From positions 1 to 36,550 of the forward strand of contig JAABRR010000040.1 of NCBI GenBank assembly GCA_011390785.1: a stretch of DNA of 36,550 nucleotides, given 5' to 3'. The stretch comes from Sphingobacteriia bacterium. GTDB lineage: Bacteria; Bacteroidota; Bacteroidia; Bacteroidales; UBA7960. Made by a program: the position numbers and the translations under genes. The notes under the pieces were generated by a model that saw only the letters and a program-made list of their open reading frames with translations, was not told the DNA's origin and ran no database searches. The stretch's first letter is position 1; the number at the start of each line of letters is the position of its first letter. Below are positions 17,032-25,715 of this stretch, one piece after another.

Positions 17032-18033
17032 ATGGAAATCGGAGTAATTATTGCCATTGCGGTAGTTAGTATTTTAGGATTATGGATCATCTTTTATTTT
17101 ATACCCGTTGGGTTATGGTTTTCTGCGCTGGTATCAGGCGTTAGAATCAGCCTATTACAACTGGTACTTATGCGCTGGAGAAAAATTCCCCCGGCAATTA
17201 TTGTTAACAACCTTATTGCTGCAACAAAAGCAGGCTTAAGTTTGAATCGCGACGATCTGGAGGCCCACTTCCTGGCCGGTGGTCGTGTAAAGGCTGTTGT
17301 CAATGCCCTAATCAGTGCCGATAAAGCAAACATCAATCTTGACTTTAAAACTGCAACAGCAATTGACCTTGCAGGCCGGGATGTTTTGGAAGCAGTTCAA
17401 ATGTCTGTAAAACCTAAAGTTATCAATACTCCTCCTGTGGCAGCCGTTGCCAAAGATGGTATCCAGCTTATTGCCAAAGCAAGGGTTACCCTGCGTGCAA
17501 ACATAAAGCAATTGGTAGGAGGTGCAGGCGAAGAAACAATTCTTGCCAGGGTAGGTGAAGGTATTGTAACTTCTATCGGTTCAGCAGTAAATCATAAATT
17601 GGTGCTTGAAAATCCAGACAGTATCTCAAAAGTGGTTCTATCCAAAGGACTTGACTCAGGAACTGCCTACGAAATTCTCTCGATTGATATTGCAGATATT
17701 GATGTTGGGAAAAACATTGGTGCAATGCTGCAAATAGATCAGGCAAATGCTGATAAGAATATTGCACAGGCAAAAGCTGAAGAAAGAAGAGCTATGGCAG
17801 TTGCTGCCGAGCAGGAGATGAAAGCCAAAGCTCAGGAAGCCCGCGCTAAAGTTATTGAAGCAGAAGCAGAAATTCCCAAAGCTATTTCTGAATCGTTCCG
17901 TAGTGGAAACCTTGGTATCATGGATTATTACAGAATGGAAAATATCAAAGCCGATACAACCATGAGAGATAATATTACCAAAGGTCAAACCGGCAAAAGC
18001 AAAGACAGTTCTGATGATCAGAATAAAAAATAA
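17032..18033 (+). CDS. floA: Flotillin-like protein FloA
   Basis: SPFH-domain scaffold of bacterial membrane microdomains (former YqfA/UPF0365). An N-terminal membrane hairpin or helix (about residues 4-27) is followed by [15 protein letters not shown] and [13 protein letters not shown], the FloA-specific N-terminal region. The SPFH core includes [40 protein letters not shown] (about residues 144-183). A C-terminal Ala/Glu-rich coiled-coil segment ([25 protein letters not shown], about 244-268) mediates oligomerisation in the family. The 333-residue length is typical. It forms an operon with nfeD (3-bp gap) and is followed immediately by a strong hairpin terminator. Confidence 0.95.
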   Translation: MEIGVIIAIAVVSILGLWIIFYFIPVGLWFSALVSGVRISLLQLVLMRWRKIPPAIIVNNLIAATKAGLSLNRDDLEAHFLAGGRVKAVVNALISADKANINLDFKTATAIDLAGRDVLEAVQMSVKPKVINTPPVAAVAKDGIQLIAKARVTLRANIKQLVGGAGEETILARVGEGIVTSIGSAVNHKLVLENPDSISKVVLSKGLDSGTAYEILSIDIADIDVGKNIGAMLQIDQANADKNIAQAKAEERRAMAVAAEQEMKAKAQEARAKVIEAEAEIPKAISESFRSGNLGIMDYYRMENIKADTTMRDNITKGQTGKSKDSSDDQNKK

Positions 18034-18054
18034 TATTTGCTAAATAAAATCCCG

Positions 18055-18095
18055 AAACCCGGTGCCAAATTTAAAAAGCACCGGGTTTCTCTTTC
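18055..18095 (+). terminator. Intrinsic terminator after floA
   Basis: A perfect 11-bp stem, AAACCCGGTGC (18055-18065) pairing with GCACCGGGTTT (18078-18088), encloses a 12-nt loop and is followed by a pyrimidine-rich CTCTTTCT tail. It sits 21 bp after the floA stop codon and should end the nfeD-floA transcript. The U-tract is imperfect but the stem is strong. Confidence 0.85.
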
Positions 18096-18216
18096 TATTA
18101 AGGACCTGTTTAAAAATACTCAACCTAATGTCATCCAATTATTTAGCCTGCTATTTTAAACTTCCATTGCAAGGTTAAAAACTCCTATTTTGTAAGAACT
18201 TTGTATTAATTCCTTT

Positions 18217-18224
18217 TATCTTTG
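18217..18224 (+). promoter_or_regulatory. Candidate -7 promoter element upstream of the VWA-like gene
   Basis: TATCTTTG fits TAnnTTTG and lies 57 bp before the TTG start codon at 18282, just downstream of the floA terminator. TTTG motifs sit 13 and 24 bp upstream, not at ideal distance. Confidence 0.4.
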
Positions 18225-18281
18225 CCTGTTTTGTTTTAAGAATAAAAAATATTTGCACATCTAATTAAAATTCATAACAAT

Positions 18282-20363
18282 TTGGATTTCGATATAATAT
18301 TTAGCCATCCATGGTGGTTGCTGCTTTTATGCCTGGCAACAGGGTTTATTGCTTCTGCGGTTTTGTATTATAAGAACCGTATGAATGAATTTTCTCCATG
18401 GAAACTATGGTTACTGGCATTTTTTAGATTTGCTACTGTTTCGTTAATTTGCTTTTTAATTTTAGCCCCATTGATCCAGTTAAGAATAACGAATCAACAA
18501 GACCCTGTTATCCTTTTATTTGCTGATAACAGTCAATCCATTACAATTATTGACGGAGAATCAGGAAAAACTTTTCAGGAACATCTTTTTACTCTTTCAA
18601 ACGAGCTATCCAAAGATTACGATGTGGTAGTTTATCAATATGGAAACCAGGTCAGCATTGCTGATACTCTCACCTTTGAAGACAAAATCACAGATATTTC
18701 GCAGGTTTTTAATACCATAGATGAATTATACAGCAACCGTAACATAGGAGCAGTAGTACTGGCTGGTGATGGAATTTACAACCGTGGCATAAATCCACTT
18801 TTTATTAGCAGCAATCAGCTTTACCCCATATATACCATACCTCTTGGCGATACGATCCCTAAAAAAGACATTTTGATCAATCGGCTTCAACACAACCAAA
18901 TCACCTACCTGAATAACTTCTTCCCTTTAGAAATTACCCTTGCAGCCAAACAAAGTGGCGGAAGCAGAAGTAGGGTAAAAATTATTCACGAACAGGAAAC
19001 AATTTGGGAACAATCTGTATTTGTTGATACCGACAACTATTTCACAACCATACCTGTTGAATTACAGGCACTTTCGGTTGGATTGAAACGCTACAGAATT
19101 GAAGTTGAACCTTTAGCCAATGAAATATCAACGGCCAATAATATAAGTGAGTTCTTTATTGAAGTGATAGACTCACGACAAAAGATACTGATATTGGCAG
19201 CCGGGCCTCACCCTGATGTTGGCGCTTTGAAGCAGGCTTTGGAAGAGAACGAGAATTTTGAAATTGAAGTAAGTATGATTGAAAACTTTCAGGGTAATAT
19301 CAACAATTTTGATGTAGTCGTTTGGCATCAGTTACCATCCACTAAACACAATACCAATGAATTATTCCGTGAAGCCGAATTGAGAAATACACCCCAATTA
19401 TTTATTCTCGGTACACTTACCAATTTAAATGCCTTTAACCGTCTACAAACAGGTATACAGGTAAACATACGCGCTGCGGGATTTAATGATAGCCGTGCGG
19501 AGCTTAACAATAATTTCACATTATTTCAGCCTGGTAATGAAGCTGTTGAACTGTTGCCTAAGTTTCCACCGTTACAGAGTCATTTCGCAACTTATGATCT
19601 TGCACCGGGTACCCAGGTTTTGGTAAACCAGAAAATCGGAAATGTTGCTACTGACTATCCATTAATTGCCTTTTCACAATCTTCAGGTAGAAAAACAGGT
19701 TTTGTTGCCGGAGAAGGTATCTGGAGATGGCGATTAAATAACTTCCAGAGAAACAATAACCACGATGCCTTTAATCAAATGGTTTCTTCTATAATTCAGT
19801 TTCTTACCATCCTTGAAGACAAAAGCTTTTTTAGAGTTACTACAGATAATTTTCTGTTTGAAAACCAACCTGCCATTTTCGAAACAGAACTCTACAATAA
19901 AAGCTATGAACTTGTCAATACCCCGGAAATCAATATGATCATCACCAACGAAGATGGCGATGAATTTGAATATATCTTTGGAAAAACCAACCTTGCCTAC
20001 CGGCTAACTGCCGGCATTTTCCCGGTTGGAGAATATAGTTATAAAGCTTCCACAACACTGGGTACAGATTATTATGAAGCAGAAGGAATTTTTACTGTTT
20101 CAGCACTCAACATCGAAGAGATCAATACGGTTGCCAACCATCAACTCCTTTTTCAAATGGCCCGTAATTCAGGAGGATTAATGGCTTATCCTGATCAGCT
20201 AAACAAGATATTGGAAGATATCAATTCCCGACAAGACATAAGGCCTGTTCTTTACACTCAATACCAATATGAAGACTTAATTAATTTAAGATGGCTGTTT
20301 TTTGTCATTATGATATTCCTATCGGTGGAGTGGTTTATCCGAAAATATAATGGTTCTTATTAA
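18282..20363 (+). CDS. Membrane-anchored VWA-like / class I amidotransferase-fold protein
   Basis: A 693-residue protein with two N-terminal transmembrane helices (about 9-29 and 42-66) and one near the C-terminus (about 668-685). After the second helix, VILLFADNSQSITI contains a DxSxS-type MIDAS motif (D82, S84, S86), and VVLAGDGIYNRG at about 158-169 supplies a TDG-like Asp, together indicating a von Willebrand A-like domain. A later segment (about 302-355, KILILAAGPHPDVGALKQALE...FDVVVWHQLP) looks like a glutamine-amidotransferase-like fold without an obvious catalytic Cys. The architecture resembles large BatA-like membrane proteins of Bacteroidota whose function is poorly known. The start is TTG 18282; no in-frame ATG precedes it. 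It lies alone between a terminator and the M48 protease gene. Confidence 0.72.
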   Translation: MDFDIIFSHPWWLLLLCLATGFIASAVLYYKNRMNEFSPWKLWLLAFFRFATVSLICFLILAPLIQLRITNQQDPVILLFADNSQSITIIDGESGKTFQEHLFTLSNELSKDYDVVVYQYGNQVSIADTLTFEDKITDISQVFNTIDELYSNRNIGAVVLAGDGIYNRGINPLFISSNQLYPIYTIPLGDTIPKKDILINRLQHNQITYLNNFFPLEITLAAKQSGGSRSRVKIIHEQETIWEQSVFVDTDNYFTTIPVELQALSVGLKRYRIEVEPLANEISTANNISEFFIEVIDSRQKILILAAGPHPDVGALKQALEENENFEIEVSMIENFQGNINNFDVVVWHQLPSTKHNTNELFREAELRNTPQLFILGTLTNLNAFNRLQTGIQVNIRAAGFNDSRAELNNNFTLFQPGNEAVELLPKFPPLQSHFATYDLAPGTQVLVNQKIGNVATDYPLIAFSQSSGRKTGFVAGEGIWRWRLNNFQRNNNHDAFNQMVSSIIQFLTILEDKSFFRVTTDNFLFENQPAIFETELYNKSYELVNTPEINMIITNEDGDEFEYIFGKTNLAYRLTAGIFPVGEYSYKASTTLGTDYYEAEGIFTVSALNIEEINTVANHQLLFQMARNSGGLMAYPDQLNKILEDINSRQDIRPVLYTQYQYEDLINLRWLFFVIMIFLSVEWFIRKYNGSY

Positions 20364-20412
20364 AATTTACTCAAAACTCATTTAAACACTGACTAAGCTT
20401 CAAAAAAAAATT

Positions 20413-21648
20413 ATGGAACAAATTCTTTTTTATGTAATAGTTGCCATTATAATGATCGATTTTTTCTTTGATCGGATAATCGATTATCTTAACGCCAGCC
20501 GTTGGAGCAATCAACTTCCGGAAGAGCTTAAAGGGATTTATGATGAAGAAAAATACCGCAAATCACAAGACTACCAAAAGGAAAATATGAGAATAGGATT
20601 GCTTACCTCATCTCTTAGTTTTATCATTATTGTATCTTTTATTTCTTTGGGAGGTTTTGGCTGGCTCGACTCTTTTGTCCGGCAATATACACAACATCCT
20701 GTTTTAATGGCATTGCTGTTCTTTGGCATTATTGGTTTTGTATCTGATATATTTTCTACCCCTTTTGATATTTACGACACCTTTGTAATAGAAGAAAAAT
20801 ATGGTTTCAATAAAACCACCCCAAAAATCTATATCACAGATAAAATCAAAGGTTGGTTTCTTGCAGCGATATTGGGTGGTGGCCTGCTGGCCTTGTTTGT
20901 ATGGTTTTATGAAATTGCCGGTGAGCTTTTCTGGCTGTATGCATGGTTATTCCTTACAGCTTTTTCAATTTTTATGTCAATGTTCTACAGCTCGCTAATA
21001 GTTCCGCTTTTTAATAAGCAAACTCCACTGGAAGATGGCGAATTACGCAATGCTATTGAACAGTTTTCAAAAAAAGCCGGGTTTAAACTCGACAATATTT
21101 TTGTAATAGACGGTTCTAAACGCAGCACAAAAGCTAACGCATACTTTAGTGGATTAGGGGCAAAAAAACGCATTGTTCTTTACGATACCCTTATCAATGA
21201 ACACTCAACCGAAGAACTGGTGGCAGTTTTGGCGCATGAAATAGGACATTACAAGAAAAAGCACATCGTAAAGGGAATGATCATTTCTACCATCACCAGT
21301 GGTGCCATGCTATACCTTCTGGGGCTTTTTATCAACAGGCCCGAACTATCCATGGCATTGGGGGCAGAACAAAGTAGTTTTCATATTGGCATCATTGCTT
21401 TCGGACTTCTATACTCTCCTATCAGCACACTTCTGGGAATAATGAGTAATATACTTTCACGCAAGCATGAATACCAGGCCGATGAGTTTGCTGCAAAAAA
21501 TTATTCGCCCGATCCATTACAAAGTGCTTTAAAAAAATTATCGGTAAACAACCTTAGCAACCTTCGCCCACACCCATTAAACGTTTTCATCAATTACTCG
21601 CATCCACCATTATTACAAAGACTGGAACATCTTCAAAGATTCAAGTAA
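20413..21648 (+). CDS. M48 family metalloprotease, Ste24/CAAX prenyl protease 1 type
   Basis: Intramembrane-chambered zinc metalloprotease. The zinc site is complete: H275-E-x-x-H279 in LAHEIGHYKKKH, and the third ligand E353 in RKHEYQADEFAAKNY. Multiple transmembrane helices (for example about 4-24, 58-80, 95-112, 150-172, 178-200, 290-310 and 328-348) and the conserved SPFDIYDTFVIEEKYGFNKTTPKIYITDKIKG-like cytoplasmic region (positions roughly 115-148) match Ste24. The N-terminal-lobe catalytic partner region SKRSTKANAYFSGLGAKKRIVLYDTL (about 235-260) is characteristic. The 411-residue length is standard. Since bacteria lack CAAX prenylation, the role is likely membrane-protein quality control; this is inference. 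It lies 60 bp ahead of rarA. Confidence 0.92.
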   Translation: MEQILFYVIVAIIMIDFFFDRIIDYLNASRWSNQLPEELKGIYDEEKYRKSQDYQKENMRIGLLTSSLSFIIIVSFISLGGFGWLDSFVRQYTQHPVLMALLFFGIIGFVSDIFSTPFDIYDTFVIEEKYGFNKTTPKIYITDKIKGWFLAAILGGGLLALFVWFYEIAGELFWLYAWLFLTAFSIFMSMFYSSLIVPLFNKQTPLEDGELRNAIEQFSKKAGFKLDNIFVIDGSKRSTKANAYFSGLGAKKRIVLYDTLINEHSTEELVAVLAHEIGHYKKKHIVKGMIISTITSGAMLYLLGLFINRPELSMALGAEQSSFHIGIIAFGLLYSPISTLLGIMSNILSRKHEYQADEFAAKNYSPDPLQSALKKLSVNNLSNLRPHPLNVFINYSHPPLLQRLEHLQRFK

Positions 21649-21708
21649 CCATGATACACTAAGTAAAAGGATTTACGGGAAGAAACATTCACTCAAATTG
21701 CTTTTATC

Positions 21709-22971
21709 ATGTCGAAACCCTTAGCAGAATTATTACGTCCGCAAAACCTGGAAGATTACCTTGGACAAAGCCACCTTGTTGGTGAAAATGCCGTATTGAG
21801 AAAAAGCATTGAAAGTGGTTCCATCCCATCCATGATACTATGGGGACCTCCTGGAGTAGGCAAAACCACACTGGCACATCTTATTTCACAAAAGCTGGAA
21901 AGCATGTTTTTCACCCTAAGCGCTATCAGCTCAGGAGTAAAAGATGTGAGAGCTGTAATAGAGCAAGCCAAGGCATACCAGGGCGAAGCTATCTTGTTTA
22001 TTGATGAGATTCACCGTTTTAGCAAATCGCAGCAGGACTCACTGTTGGGTGCAGTTGAAAGGGGCATATTTACTCTTATTGGGGCTACCACCGAAAATCC
22101 CTCCTTCGAGGTAATCTCTCCCCTGCTATCGCGATGTCAGGTTTATATTCTGAAAGATCTTGTAAAGGAAGATTTGCTTTTACTTGCAGAGAAGGCAAGA
22201 ACTTACATGGAATCGAAAAGCAATAAAAAAATTTCTATTCTGGAACATTTGGCCCTGCTACGAATTAGCGGTGGAGATGCACGCAAACTACTTAATGCTG
22301 TTGAGTTGGTGGTAAACAGCCATAAGGGCGATTTACTGGAAATAACAGACAAACTTGTACTCAACACCATTCAGCAGAATCTTGCCCTATACGATAAAGC
22401 GGGTGAAATGCATTATGATGTTATTTCGGCATTTATAAAATCTATTCGGGGCAGCGATCCCAATGCAGCTGTTTATTACCTTGCCCGCATGATAGAAGGT
22501 GGTGAAGACCCCAAGTTCATAGCCCGCCGTATGGTAATACTGGCATCTGAAGACATCGGTAATGCCAACCCCAATGCCCTTTTACTGGCTACAGAAGCCT
22601 TTAGCGCAGTAACCATGATAGGAATGCCCGAAAGCCGAATCATTCTCAGCCAGGTTGCAACCTATCTGGCTTGTTCTGCTAAAAGCAATGCGGCCTATTT
22701 GGCCATAGGAAAAGCCCAGGATATGGTTCGAAAAACCGGAGACCTTCCTGTTCCGCTGCATCTGCGAAATGCCCCAACAAAGCTGATGAAGCAGATAGGA
22801 TATGGCAATCAGTATAAATATGCCCACGACTTTGATGGAAATTTTGCATTCCAGGAATTCCTACCCGAAAAAATCTCAGGCACAATAATTTACGACCCCG
22901 GAAACAATTCAAGAGAAAACGAACAACGGCAACGTTTGAAAATGCTTTGGAGAAACAAATATAATTATTGA
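21709..22971 (+). CDS. rarA: Replication-associated recombination protein A (RarA/MgsA/WRNIP1 family)
   Basis: AAA+ ATPase related to clamp-loader subunits that acts at stalled replication forks. Walker A is GPPGVGKT at residues 46-53, Walker B is ILFIDEIHR at 95-103, and sensor-1 is the GATTENPSF motif near residue 125. The C-terminal half carries the family-specific tetramerisation region, with SIRGSDPNAAVYYLARMIEGGEDPKFIARRM (about 245-276) and ASEDIGNANP (about 280-289). Full length at 420 residues. The start ATG 21709 opens directly into PLAELLRPQNLEDYLGQ, the expected N-terminus. It follows the M48 gene and precedes a separate YceI gene by 144 bp. Confidence 0.95.
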   Translation: MSKPLAELLRPQNLEDYLGQSHLVGENAVLRKSIESGSIPSMILWGPPGVGKTTLAHLISQKLESMFFTLSAISSGVKDVRAVIEQAKAYQGEAILFIDEIHRFSKSQQDSLLGAVERGIFTLIGATTENPSFEVISPLLSRCQVYILKDLVKEDLLLLAEKARTYMESKSNKKISILEHLALLRISGGDARKLLNAVELVVNSHKGDLLEITDKLVLNTIQQNLALYDKAGEMHYDVISAFIKSIRGSDPNAAVYYLARMIEGGEDPKFIARRMVILASEDIGNANPNALLLATEAFSAVTMIGMPESRIILSQVATYLACSAKSNAAYLAIGKAQDMVRKTGDLPVPLHLRNAPTKLMKQIGYGNQYKYAHDFDGNFAFQEFLPEKISGTIIYDPGNNSRENEQRQRLKMLWRNKYNY

Positions 22972-23115
22972 CAAAATTTCTTAAGAAAAAAACAAGTCAA
23001 ACAATTCATGTTTTCTTTTGTTAAAAAGGCTGATAAAGAAATCGATTTATATTGATTTAACAACTATCACTTTTAAACTTAAACCAAACTATTTCAAATT
23101 TAAAGCAAAAAAAAA

Positions 23116-23778
23116 ATGAAAAACGTAAAATTATTCGCTCTGATGGTTGCAGGCTCACTGATTATAGCCGCATGCGGGGGTCCACAAAGAAACCCTGCCG
23201 AAGTTTCTGAACAACTCGAACCTGGCGAAAAACCTGAAAACGCAGTAGTAAAAACCCTTGACACCAGCGCCAGTACTTTAGAATGGATTGGAACCAAAGT
23301 AACAGGACAACATGACGGTACCATTGGGTTATCTGCGGGAGAATTGTATCTGGTAAATGATCAAGTAGTAGGTGGTAACATTACTATTGACATGACTCAG
23401 ATTACCGTTTTGGATATTACAGATCCTGAAACCAACGCTAAATTAAAGGGGCACCTGGAGTCTGATGATTTCTTTTCTGTAGCCACACACCCACAGGCCA
23501 GATTTGAGATGGCTAATATCGTAAAAAATGAAGAGGCTGGTGAAGGCCAACCCAACTATACAATTAGTGGAAACCTTACCATTAAAGGTATCACCAAAGG
23601 GATTAGCTTTCCGGCACATGTTCATTTAACTGATGGTGTTCTTACTGCAAAAGCAGATTTTGATCTCGACCGCACAGAGTGGGATGTAAGATTTGGTAGT
23701 GGAAGATTTTTCCAGGGATTGGGCGATAACCTGATTCACGACAATTTTAATATTACCTTAGATATTGCCGCCAGATAA
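23116..23778 (+). CDS. YceI-family lipoprotein
   Basis: Lipocalin-like YceI domain, which binds isoprenoids or other amphiphiles in structurally studied members; the physiological ligand here is unknown. The N-terminus is a lipoprotein signal peptide with lipobox IAAC at C20, so the protein should be lipid-anchored in the periplasm or outer membrane. After a short Pro/Glu-rich linker, the domain shows STLEWIGTKVTGQHDGTIGLSAGEL (about 54-78), GHLESDDFFSVATHPQARFEM (about 112-132), GNLTIKGITKGISFPAHV (about 152-169) and DRTEWDVRFGSG (about 190-201), all classical YceI signatures. It is followed by a bidirectional terminator. An A-run precedes the start ATG, with no Shine-Dalgarno sequence. Confidence 0.92.
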   Translation: MKNVKLFALMVAGSLIIAACGGPQRNPAEVSEQLEPGEKPENAVVKTLDTSASTLEWIGTKVTGQHDGTIGLSAGELYLVNDQVVGGNITIDMTQITVLDITDPETNAKLKGHLESDDFFSVATHPQARFEMANIVKNEEAGEGQPNYTISGNLTIKGITKGISFPAHVHLTDGVLTAKADFDLDRTEWDVRFGSGRFFQGLGDNLIHDNFNITLDIAAR

Positions 23779-23800
23779 TTTTATCTCATCATTAAAATTT

Positions 23801-23838
23801 AAAAACGCCCTGTTTATTAAATAAGCAGGGCGTTTTTT
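23801..23838. terminator. Bidirectional intrinsic terminator between YceI gene and oadA-like gene
   Basis: AAAAACGCCCTG (23801-23812) pairs with CAGGGCGTTTTT (23826-23837), leaving a 13-nt loop. A-run and T-run flank the stem on both sides, so the same hairpin can terminate the YceI transcript on the + strand and the convergent carboxylase-subunit transcript on the - strand. It lies 23 bp after the YceI stop and 36 bp past the end of the opposing gene. Confidence 0.92.
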
Positions 23839-23873
23839 ATATAATAGCTTCGGACTAATTTCAGGAGCCCTTC

Positions 23874-25598
23874 TTAATCATGGTTTTCAGGGTTTATGGT
23901 AGTACGTTGATAGTTGTAAAGTCCTTTTTCAAGCTTTGCCCGTTTCTCTTCAGCTGAAAGACTGTTATAGGCATCTTTAGCATCCTGTAATTTCTTTCTT
24001 TTTTCATCTTCTATAGCATTAACTTCTGCCATATATTTCGATTCTATCCGGCTTGAAAGGAAGGTATTGGCAACAGCAGGAAAGAGCTCAAGCAGAAGTT
24101 CTTCCTTTTCATTAGAAGCAAGTTTCACACCTCCAAAATCATCGAGTGATGGGTTTTCCTGTTTTTTATAGGCAGCAGGATCATAGGCAATTTCTTTAGG
24201 AGAACCGGTAATTTTCTTTCTAAATGCCGGATCAATCGGAGTAGGAGTTTTGCCATAAAATCCCTTTACCAGGTTTACAAACTGGATAGACTTATTAGTA
24301 TAAAGTGGTTTTCCGCTATTTTCATCCTGCACACAATTAACAGCCTGCACACCAACTATCTGACTTGTAGGAGTTACCAATGGCGGACATCCGGCAGATA
24401 ACCGGACACTGGGAATAATTTCCAGAACCCGGGGTAATAAACTTTCCAGTTTAAGCTGTTTGAGTTGTGCCAGCATGTTTGTGTACATGCCTCCGGGTAT
24501 TTCTGCCAACCTAACCTTTTCGTTGGGTGGTGGAAAGTTAAAGTAGCTTTCAATAGCCTGTGTGGTTTCAAGCAGTTCTCTTTCCTTTTTCAGATGGGCC
24601 AGTTCGATTGCCTTATCAAACAACTCATCAATTTCCGGTGGTAATTTATCTTTTTCAAGATCAAAAGTTATAGGAAATATTTTGTATGAATCGAAATCAG
24701 CCAATTCTTCCCTAATCGTTTTCAACTCGCGGTTTATCTGAGCAATTACACTTTTATTAACACCGGTGTCTATATCCAGTTTATCACAAAATAGCTGAAT
24801 AATTTCAAAAGCTGGTGCGGCAGGCCCTCCGGCAAAATTAAGCAGACAGGAGTCAATAATATCGGCTCCATTGATTATAGCTGTTAGTACTGAAGCCAAT
24901 CCATAACCAGGAGTAGAATGGGTATGAAAATCAATAGGAATGCTTAGATCTTCCTTCATCATTTTGATAATAATACCTGATTTTACTGGAGGAATCAAAC
25001 CAGCCATATCCTTTATGGTGATCATATCAGCTCCCATTTCTTCAAGTTCCAAGGCCTTGTTAACAAAATAATCAATGGTAAATATCTTGTTGGGAAGGGG
25101 TTTGCCTTTCAAAAAGCCCATTAACCGTTCATTTCTCGAAAACCGGGGGTCAACCGTATAGCAAACCGTGCAATCAGCAATGCCTCCATTTTCTTTTACA
25201 AACTTAATGGTTGACTTGATATTGTTGACATCATTCAAAGCATCAAAAATCCGCATGATGTCTATACCTGATTGTATGGCATTTCGGTTAAAACCTTCTA
25301 TGACACTATCGGGATAAGGATTGTAGCCGAACAGGTTTCGTCCTCTGGAAAGAGCGGTAAGCTTGGATGCATCACCAATCCCTGCCTTTATTTTCTCCAG
25401 TCTTTCCCATGGATCTTCATTCAGATAGCGCATTACAGAATCGGGCACAGCCCCACCCCAAACTTCCATGGCATAAAATTTTGCTTCTTTAAAAAGGGGT
25501 AAAACTCTGTCAATCTGGGCCTGGGTCATCCTGGTAGCAAAGAGGGATTGCTGACCATCCCTGAGGGTTAGATCTCTTATTTTTAATTCACGATTCAT
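23874..25598 (-). CDS. Pyruvate carboxylase subunit B / oxaloacetate decarboxylase alpha subunit (carboxyltransferase)
   Basis: Carboxyltransferase subunit that moves CO2 between carboxybiotin and pyruvate/oxaloacetate. The DRE-TIM/HMGL-like barrel begins LTLRDGQQSL (metal ligand D14) and holds the predicted carbamylated lysine K196 in MITIKDMAGL and metal ligands H225 and H227 in DFHTHSTPGYG. A PYC_OADA-type conserved region follows (PGGMYTNMLAQLKQLKLE and GKTPTPIDPAFR). No biotinyl domain or (A/V)MKM motif is present in its 574 residues, so the biotin carrier must be a separate protein. The C-terminus is a Lys/Glu/Ala-rich helical tail. Whether it works in a soluble pyruvate carboxylase or a Na+-pumping decarboxylase cannot be decided: neither partner is in the window. 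A Rex-like palindrome precedes it, implying NADH/NAD+-responsive control. Confidence 0.88.
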   Translation of the reverse strand: MNRELKIRDLTLRDGQQSLFATRMTQAQIDRVLPLFKEAKFYAMEVWGGAVPDSVMRYLNEDPWERLEKIKAGIGDASKLTALSRGRNLFGYNPYPDSVIEGFNRNAIQSGIDIMRIFDALNDVNNIKSTIKFVKENGGIADCTVCYTVDPRFSRNERLMGFLKGKPLPNKIFTIDYFVNKALELEEMGADMITIKDMAGLIPPVKSGIIIKMMKEDLSIPIDFHTHSTPGYGLASVLTAIINGADIIDSCLLNFAGGPAAPAFEIIQLFCDKLDIDTGVNKSVIAQINRELKTIREELADFDSYKIFPITFDLEKDKLPPEIDELFDKAIELAHLKKERELLETTQAIESYFNFPPPNEKVRLAEIPGGMYTNMLAQLKQLKLESLLPRVLEIIPSVRLSAGCPPLVTPTSQIVGVQAVNCVQDENSGKPLYTNKSIQFVNLVKGFYGKTPTPIDPAFRKKITGSPKEIAYDPAAYKKQENPSLDDFGGVKLASNEKEELLLELFPAVANTFLSSRIESKYMAEVNAIEDEKRKKLQDAKDAYNSLSAEEKRAKLEKGLYNYQRTTINPENHD

Positions 25599-25656
25599 CG
25601 GTTTATTGCTTTTTTGTGTGGTGTAAAATTACACAGATTATTACACTGAAACTATA

Positions 25657-25676
25657 TTTGTTAATAAGTTAACAAA
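25657..25676. promoter_or_regulatory. Rex-type operator upstream of the carboxyltransferase gene
   Basis: TTTGTTAA (25657-25664), spacer TAAG, TTAACAAA (25669-25676): a perfect 8-bp inverted repeat containing an exact match to the known Rex operator consensus TTGTTAA-N4-TTAACAA. It is centred about 68 bp upstream of the - strand start at 25598. Rex represses fermentation and energy genes and is released by high NADH. A second small inverted repeat, GTGTAA-AA-TTACAC (25621-25634), lies between it and the start codon. Functional assignment is inference; no rex gene is in the window. Confidence 0.6.
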
Positions 25677-25715
25677 GATTCCTGAAGAGGTGTAAATCTG
25701 TTACGGGTTATCAGA

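Noticed and set aside
22977-22988. TTTCTTAAGAAA palindrome after rarA
   Set aside because: AT-only stem with no stability; unlikely to terminate and no promoter context to make it an operator.
25057-25066. TTGTTAACAA palindrome inside the carboxyltransferase coding region
   Set aside because: It lacks the 4-bp spacer of a Rex site and lies within conserved coding sequence; probably chance.
25621-25634. GTGTAA-AA-TTACAC inverted repeat next to the Rex-like site
   Set aside because: It matches no regulator consensus I know (not FNR, CRP or Rex) and the arms are short; mentioned only as context for the Rex-like operator.
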